Of a stretch of 64,000 nt of DNA, positions 56,201 through 64,000 are shown one piece after another. The translations under genes were made by a program, and so were the position numbers. Source of the stretch: Trematomus loennbergii (taxonomy: Eukaryota; Chordata; Actinopteri; Perciformes; Nototheniidae); contig JAAOOA010000619.1 in assembly GCA_012861695.1 (NCBI GenBank), positions 152,501 to 216,500 on the forward strand, written 5' to 3'. Under the pieces are notes generated by a model. The model worked only from the letters and a program-made list of their open reading frames with translations, was not told where the DNA came from and searched no databases. The stretch's first letter is position 1. Each line of letters opens with the position of its first letter.

Positions 56201-59200
56201 AATAATCTATCTAATAATAATTAATCTGAGTAATACTCTATTTAATAAAATATTAACTGAAACAATACTCTATGTAATAATAATAATTAATCTGAGCAAT
56301 ACTCTATGTAATAATAATTAATCTGAGCAATACTCTATGTAATAATAATAATCTGAGCAATACTCTATGTAATAATAACTAATCTGAGCAAGTACTCTAT
56401 GTAATAATAATTAATCTGAGCAATACTCTATGTAATAATACAAATCTGAGCAATACTCTAGTAATAAAATAAAAAAACAATAAAATAATAACAAATTTGA
56501 GCAATACTCTATGTAATAATAATTAATCTGAGCAAGACTCTATGTAATAATAAATAATCTGACAATACTCTATGTAATAATAACAAATCTGAGCAATACT
56601 CTATATAATAATAATTAATCTGAGCAATACTCTATGTAATAATAATAATTAATCTGAGCAATACTCTATGTAAAATAATAAATAATCTGAGCATACTCTA
56701 TGTAATAATAACTAATCTGAGCAATACTCTATGTAATTAATAATTAATCTGAGCAATACTCTATGTAATAATAACAAATATGAGCAATACTCTATGTAAT
56801 AATAATTAATCTGAGCAATACTCTATGTAATAATAACAAATCTGGGCAATACTCTATGTAATAATAACAAATTTGAGCAATACTCTATGTAATAATAATT
56901 AATCTGAGCAAGACTCTATGTAATAATAATAATCTGAACAATACTCTATGTAATAACATTAATCTGAGCAATACTCTATGTAATAATAATTAATCTGAGC
57001 AATACTCTATGTAATAATAATAATTAATCTGAGCAATACTCTATGTAATAATAATAAATAATCTGAGCAATACTCTAGTAATAATAACTAATCTGAGCAA
57101 TACTCTATGTAATAATAATTAATCTGAGCAATACTCTATGTAATAATAACAAATCTGAGCAATAACTCTATGTAATAATAACACATTGAGCAATACTCTA
57201 TGTATATAATTAATCTGAGCAAGACTCTATGTAATAATAAATAATCTGAACAATACTCTATGTAATAATAATAACTAATCTGAGTAAATACTCTATGTAA
57301 TAATAAGTAATCTGAGCAATACTCTATGTAATAATAACTAATCTGAGTAACTCTATGTAATAATAATAATTAATCTGAGCAATACTCTATGTAATAAATA
57401 ACTAATCTGAGTAATACTCTATGTAATAATAATAATAATCTGAGCAATACTCTATGTAATAATAATAACAAATCTGAGCAATACTCTATGTAATAATAAC
57501 AAATCTGAGCAATACTCTATGTAATAATAATTAATCTGAGCAATACTCTATGTTAATATAATTAATCTGAGCAATACTCTGTAATAATAAATAATCTGAG
57601 CAATACTCTATGTAATAATAACTAATCTGAGCAATACTCTATGTAATAATAACAAATCTGAGCAATACTCTATGTAATAATAAATAATCTGAGCAATACT
57701 CTATGTAATAATAACTAATCTGAGCAATACTCATGTAATAATACTAATCTGAGCAATACTCTATGTAATAATAATAATTAATCTGAGCAATACTCTATGT
57801 AATAATAATAATCTGAGCAATACTCTATGTAATAATAACTAATCTGAGCAATACTCTATGTAATAATAACAAATCTGAGCAATACTCTATGTAATAAAAA
57901 TAATCTGAGCAATACTCTATGTAATAATAACTAATCTGAGCAATACTCTATGTAATAATAACAAATCTGAGCAATACTCTATGTAATAATAATAATCTGA
58001 GCAATACTCTATGTAAAATAACTAATCTGAGCAATACTCTATTTAATAATAATTAATCTGAGCAATACTCTATGTAATAATAACTAATCTGAGCAATACT
58101 CTATGTAATAATAACTAATCTGAGCAATACTCTATTTAATAATAATTAATCTGAGCAATACTCTATCTAATAATAATATTAATCTGAGCAATACTCTATG
58201 TAATAATAATAATCTGAGCAATACTCTATTTAATAATAATTAATCTGAGCAATACTCTATCTAATAATAATAATTAATCTGAGCAATACTCTATGTAATA
58301 ATAAATAATCTGAGCAATACTCTATGTAATAATATAACTAATCTGAGTAATACTCTATTTAATAATAATTAATCTGAGCAATACTCTATGTAATAATAAT
58401 AATTAATCTGAGCAATACTCTATGTCATAATATAATCTGAGCAATACTCTATGTCATAATAAATAATCTGAGCATACTCTATTATGTAATAATAATAACT
58501 ATCTGAGCAATACTCTATTAATAATAATTATCTGAGCAATACTCTATCTAATAATAATAATTAATCTGAGCAATACTCTATGTAATAATAAATAATCTGA
58601 GCAATACTCTATGTAATAATAATAACTAATCTGAGTAATACTCTATTTAATAATAATTAATCTGAGCAATACTCTATGTAATAATAATAATTAATCTGAG
58701 CAATACTCTATGTCATAATAAATAATCTGAGCAATACTCTATGTCATAATAAATAATCTGAGCAATACTCTATGTAATAATAAGTAATCTGAAATAATCT
58801 ATCTAATAATAAGTAATCTGAGTAATACTCTATTTAATAATAATAATTAATCTGAACAATACTCTATGTAATAATAATAATTAATCTGAGCAATACTCTA
58901 TGTAATAATAATTAATCTGAGCAATACTCTATGTAATATAATTAATCTGAGCAATACTCTATGTAATAATAACTAATCTGAGCAATACTCTATGTAATAA
59001 TAATTAATCTGAGCAATACTCTATGTAATAATAACAAATCTGAGCAATACTCTATGTAATAATAACAAATTTGAGCAATACTCTATGTAATAATAATAAT
59101 CTGAGCAAGACTCTATGTAATAATAACTAATCTGAGCAATACTCTATTAATAATAACAAATCTGAGCATACTCTATGTAATAATAAATAATCTGAGCAAT

Positions 59201-62200
59201 ACTCTATGTAATAATAACAATCTGAGCAATACTCTATGTAATAATTACTCTGAGCAATACTCTATGTAATAATAACTAATTCTGAGCAATACTCTATGTA
59301 ATAATAAAATAACTGAGCAATACTCTATGTAATAATAACTAATCTGAGCAATACTCTATGTAATAATAACAAATCTGAGCAATACTCTATGTAATAATAA
59401 TTTCTGAGCAATACTCTATGTAATAATAACTAATCTGAGCAATACTCTATTAATAATAATTAATCTGAGCAATACTCTATGTAATAATAACTAATCTGAG
59501 CAATACTCTATGTAATAATAACTAATCTGAGCAATACTCTATTTAATAATAATTAATCTGAGCAATACTCTATCTAATAATAATAATTAATCTGAGCAAT
59601 ACTCTATGTAATAATAATTTCTGAGCAATACTCTATTTAATAATAATTAATCTGAGCAATACTCTATCTAATAATATAATTAATCTGAGCAATCTCTATG
59701 TAATAATAATAATCTGAGCAATACTCTATGTAATAATAATAACTAATCTGAGTAATACTCTATTTAATAATAATTAATCTGAGCAATACTCTATGTAATA
59801 ATAATTAATCTGAGCATACTCTATGTCATAATAAATAATCTGAGCAATACTCTATGTCATAATAAATAATCTGAGCAATACTCTATGTAATAATAATAAC
59901 TAATCTGAGCAATACTCTATTTAATAATAATTAATCTGAGCAATACTCTATCTAATAATAATAATTAATCTGAGCAATACTCTATGTAATAATAAATAAT
60001 CTGAGCAATACTCTATGTAATAATAACTAATCTGAGTAATACTCTATTTAATAATAATTAATCTGAGCAATACTCTATGTAATAATATAATTAATCTGAG
60101 CAATACTCTATGTCATAATAAATAATCTGAGCAATACTCTATGTCATAATAAATAATCTGAGCATACTCTATGTAATAATAAGTAATCTGAATAATACTA
60201 TCTAATAATAAGTAATCTGAGTAATACTCTATTAATAATAATAATAATCTGAACAATACTCTATGTAATAATATATTAATCTGAGCAATACTCTATGTAA
60301 TAATATTAATCTGAGCAATACTCTATGTAATAATAATTAATCTGAGCAATACTCTATGTAATAATAACTAATCTGAGCAATACTCTATGTAATAATAATT
60401 AATCTGAGCAATACTCTATGTAATAATAACAAATCTGAGCAATACTCTATGTAATATAACAAATTTGAGCATACTCTATGTAATAATAATTAATCTGAGC
60501 AAGACTCTATGTAATAATAACTAATCTGAGCAATACTCTATGTAATAATAACAAATCTGAGCAATACTCTATGTAATAATAAATAATCTGAGCAATACTC
60601 TATGTAATAATAACAAATCTGAGCAATACTCTATGTAATAATAATTAATCTGAGCAATACTCTATGTAATAATAACTAATCTGAGCAATACTCTATTTAA
60701 TAATAATAATCTGAGCAATACTCTATGTAATAATAACTAATCTGAGCAATACTCTATGTAATAATAACTAATCTGAGCAATACTCTATTAATAATAATTA
60801 ATCTGAGCATACTCTATCTAATAATAATAATTAATCTGAGCAATACTCTATGTAATAATAATTAATCGAGCAATACTCTATTTAATAATAATTAATCTGA
60901 GCAATACTCTATCTAATAATAATAATTAATCTGAGCAATACTCTATGTAATAATAAACTAATCTGAGTAATACTCTATTTAATAATAATTAATCTGAGCA
61001 ATACTCTATGTAATAATAATAATTAATCTGAGCAATACTCTATGTCATAATAAATAATCTGAGCAATACTCTATGTCATAATAAATAATCTGAGCAATAC
61101 TCTATGTAATAATAATAACTAATCTGAGCAATACTCTATTTAATAATAATTAATTCTGAGCAATACTCTATCTAATAATAATAATTAATCTGAGCAATAC
61201 TCTATGTAATAATAAATAATCTGAGCAACTCTATGTAATAATAATAACTAATCTGAGTAATACTCTATTTAATAATAATTAATCTGAGCAATACTCTATG
61301 TAATAATAATAATTAATCTGAGCAATACTCTATGTCATAATAAATAATCTGAGCAATACTCTATGTCATAATAAATAATCTGAGCAATACTCTATGTAAT
61401 AATAAGTAATCTGAATAATAATCTATCTAATAATAAGTAATCTGAGTAATACTCCTATTTAATAATAATAATTAATCTGAACAATACTCTATGTAATAAT
61501 AATAATTAATCTGAGCAATACTCTATGTAATAATAATTAATCTGAGCAATACTCTATGTAATAATAATTAATCTGAGCAATACTCTATGTAATAATAACA
61601 AATTTGAGCAATACTCTATGTAATAATAATTAATCTGAGCAAGACTCTATGTAATAATAAATAATCTGAACAATACTCTATGTAATAATAACAAATCTGA
61701 GCAATACTCTATATAATAATAATTAATCTGAGCAATACTCTATGTAATAATAATAATTAATCTGAGCAATACTCTATGTAATAATAATAAATAATCTGAG
61801 CAATACTCTATGTAATAATAAATAATCTGAGCAATACTCTATGTAATAATAATTAATCTGAGCAATACTCTATGTAATAATAACAAATCTGAGCAATACT
61901 CTATGTAATAATAATTAATCTGAGCAATACTCTATGTAATAATAATTAATCTGAGCAATACTCTATGTAATAATAACAAATCTGAGCAATACCTATGTAA
62001 TAATAACACATTTGAGCAATACTCTATGTAATAATAATTAATCTGAGCAAGACTCTATGTAATAATAATAATCTGAACAATACTCTATGTAATAATAACA
62101 AATCTGAGCAATACTCTATATAATAAAATAACTAATCTGAGTAATACTCTATGTAATAAATATAAGTATCTGAGCAATACTCTATGTAATAATAATAACT

Positions 62201-64000
62201 AATCTGAGTAATACTCTATGTAATAATAATAATTAATCTGAGCAATACTCTATGTAATAATAATAACTAATCTGAGTAATACTCTATGTAATAATAATAA
62301 GTAATCTGAGCAATCTATGTAATAATAATAACAAATCTGAGCAATACTCTATGTAATAATAACAAATCTGAGCAATACTCTATGTAATAATAATTATCTG
62401 AGCAATACTCTATGTAATAATAATAATTAATCTGAGCAATACTCTATGTAATAAATAATAATCTGAGCAATACTCTATGTAATAATAACTAATCTGAGCA
62501 ATACTCTATGTAATAATACAAATCTGAGCAATACTCTATGTAATAATAAATAATCTGAGCAATACTCTATGTAATAATAACTAATCTGAGCAATACTCTA
62601 TGTAATAATAACTATCTGAGCAATACTCTATGTAATAATAAATTAATCTGAGCAATACTCTATGTAATAATAAATAATCTGAGCAATACTCTATGTAATA
62701 ATAACTAATCTGAGCAATACTCTATGTAATAATAACAAATCTGAGCAATACTCTATGTAATAATAAATAATCTGAGCAATACTCTATGTAATAATAACTA
62801 ATCTGAGCAATACTCTATGTAATAATAACTAATCTGAGCAATACTCTATGTAATAATAATAATTAATCTGAGCAATACTCTATGTAATAATAAATAATCT
62901 GAGCAATACTCTATGTAATAATAACTAATCTGAGCATACTCTATGTAATAATAACAAATCTGAGCAATACTCTATGTAATAATAAAAATCTGAGCAATAC
63001 TCTATGTAATAATAACTAATCTGAGCAATACTCTATGTAATAATAACAAATCTGAGCAATACTCTATGTAATAATAATTAATCTGAGCAATACTCTATTT
63101 AATAATAATTAATCTGAGCAATACTTTGTAATAATAACTAATCTGAGCAATACTCTATGTAATAATAACTAATCTGAGCAATACTCTATTAATAATAATT
63201 AATCTGAGCAATACTCTATCTAATAATAATAATTAATCTGAGCAATACTCTATGTAATAAGAATTAATCTGAGCAATACTCTATGTATAATAATTAATCT
63301 GAGCAATACTCTATGTAATGATAATAATTAACCTGAGCAACACTCTATGTAATAATAACTAATCTGAGCAATACTCTATGTAATAATAACTAATCTGAGC
63401 AATACTCTATTTAATAATAATTAATCTGAGCATACTCTATGTAATAATAAACTAATCTGAGCAATACTCTATGTATATAACTAATCTGAGCAATACTCTA
63501 TTTAATATAATAATCTGAGCAATACTCTATCTAATAAATAATTAATCTGAGCAATACTCTATGTAATAATAAATAATCTGAGCAATACTCTATGTAATAA
63601 TAATAACTAATCTGAGTAATACTCTATTTAATAATAATTAATCTGAGCAATACTCTATGTATAATAATAATTAATCTGAGCAATACTCTATGTCATAATA
63701 ATAATCTGAGCAATACTCTATGTCATAATAAATAATCTGAGCAATACTCTATTAATATAATAATCTGAATAATAATCTATCTAATAATAAGTAATCTGAG
63801 TAATACTCTATTTAATAATAATAATTATCTGAACAATACTCTATGTAATAATAATTAATCTGAGCAATACTCTATGTAATAATAAATAATCTGAGTAATA
63901 ATCTATTAATAATAAGTAATCTGAGTAATACTCTTATGTAATAATAATTAATCTGAGCAATACTCTATGTAATAATAATTAATCTGAGCAATACTCTATG
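50253..64000. repeat. AT-rich satellite array, ~31-bp monomer, at least 13.7 kb
   Basis: Head-to-tail monomers made of a well conserved core, ctgagcaatactctatgtaa, and a variable (TAA)n spacer, giving lengths of roughly 27-37 bp. By length there are about 440 monomers (estimated, not counted). The array begins at about 50253 and continues past the window. Rare variants (gtcataata, tctatctaat, gcaagactc, ctgaataataatc) recur in a fixed order in the right half, giving higher-order repeats of about 1.2-1.4 kb. No reading frame crosses it. Confidence 0.98.

Noticed and set aside
50253..64000. CRISPR-like array of short repeats
   Set aside because: The conserved core is followed by a low-complexity TAA spacer, not by unique spacers, there are no cas genes, and the setting is a vertebrate genome.

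Overview
The window looks like TE-dense nuclear DNA of a ray-finned (teleost) fish. This rests on the repeat repertoire: LINEs of the Tx1/L1 and L2/CR1/Rex1 groups with typical fish 3' tails, a tRNA-derived SINE with an AATGT tail, PIF-Harbinger, several hAT-like and TTAA-type elements, a Ty3/gypsy relic and a solo-type LTR, plus spliced genes with GT-AG introns. There is no operon, CRISPR or prokaryotic signal. Cellular coding sequence is sparse. All family names come from motif recognition by eye; no database search was possible.

Layout. 0-4 kb: a 37-bp minisatellite and a hAT-type foldback element inside the first coding intron of an unrecognised minus-strand gene, whose ATG exon is at 2152-2369 and whose noncoding exon and CRE/CCAAT promoter lie near 3.7-3.9 kb. 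4.2-9 kb: a THAP-domain relic split by a rearranged Ty3/gypsy element (4862-7912). 9-16.2 kb: a hAT end, a foldback element with ~180-bp subrepeats and a SINE, a ~3-kb palindrome, and a TIR element filled with LINE tails.

16.2-30.3 kb: a cluster of a repeated multi-exon gene-like family. The first copy has its 5' exon at 16.2 kb and coding exons at 21.3-22.7 kb. Its 5' intron is split by a Tx1-like LINE with a 13-bp target-site duplication and by a MITE. A relative lies at 23.7-24.2 kb. A second 5' region (24.58-28.40 kb) is broken by a Harbinger element, a hAT-like MITE and an LTR. A minus-strand array of ~212-bp tandem copies of the last exon lies at 29.4-30.3 kb. The shared protein signature is a C-terminal CxxC...GH...C...(E/Q)WL motif. 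This family is the best candidate here for an under-described biological unit.

30.3-39 kb: an L1-type LINE tail, two copies of a ~380-bp TTAA MITE, a broken C2H2 zinc-finger gene, a near-perfect hairpin with 60-bp arms, and a second copy of the 180-bp-subrepeat foldback element carrying an L2-like LINE. At 39.1 kb is a signal-peptide exon of a secreted or membrane protein gene on the plus strand.

39.3-49.5 kb: a nest of elements. A MITE-like element holds a LINE tail, which holds a near-complete minus-strand LINE, which in turn is broken by a younger plus-strand L2 LINE (intact 480-aa ORF) and by a hAT with ZMYM1-like transposase remains. 50.25-64.0 kb: an AT-rich satellite (about 31-bp monomer, over 13.7 kb, running off the window) with higher-order periodicity in its right half.
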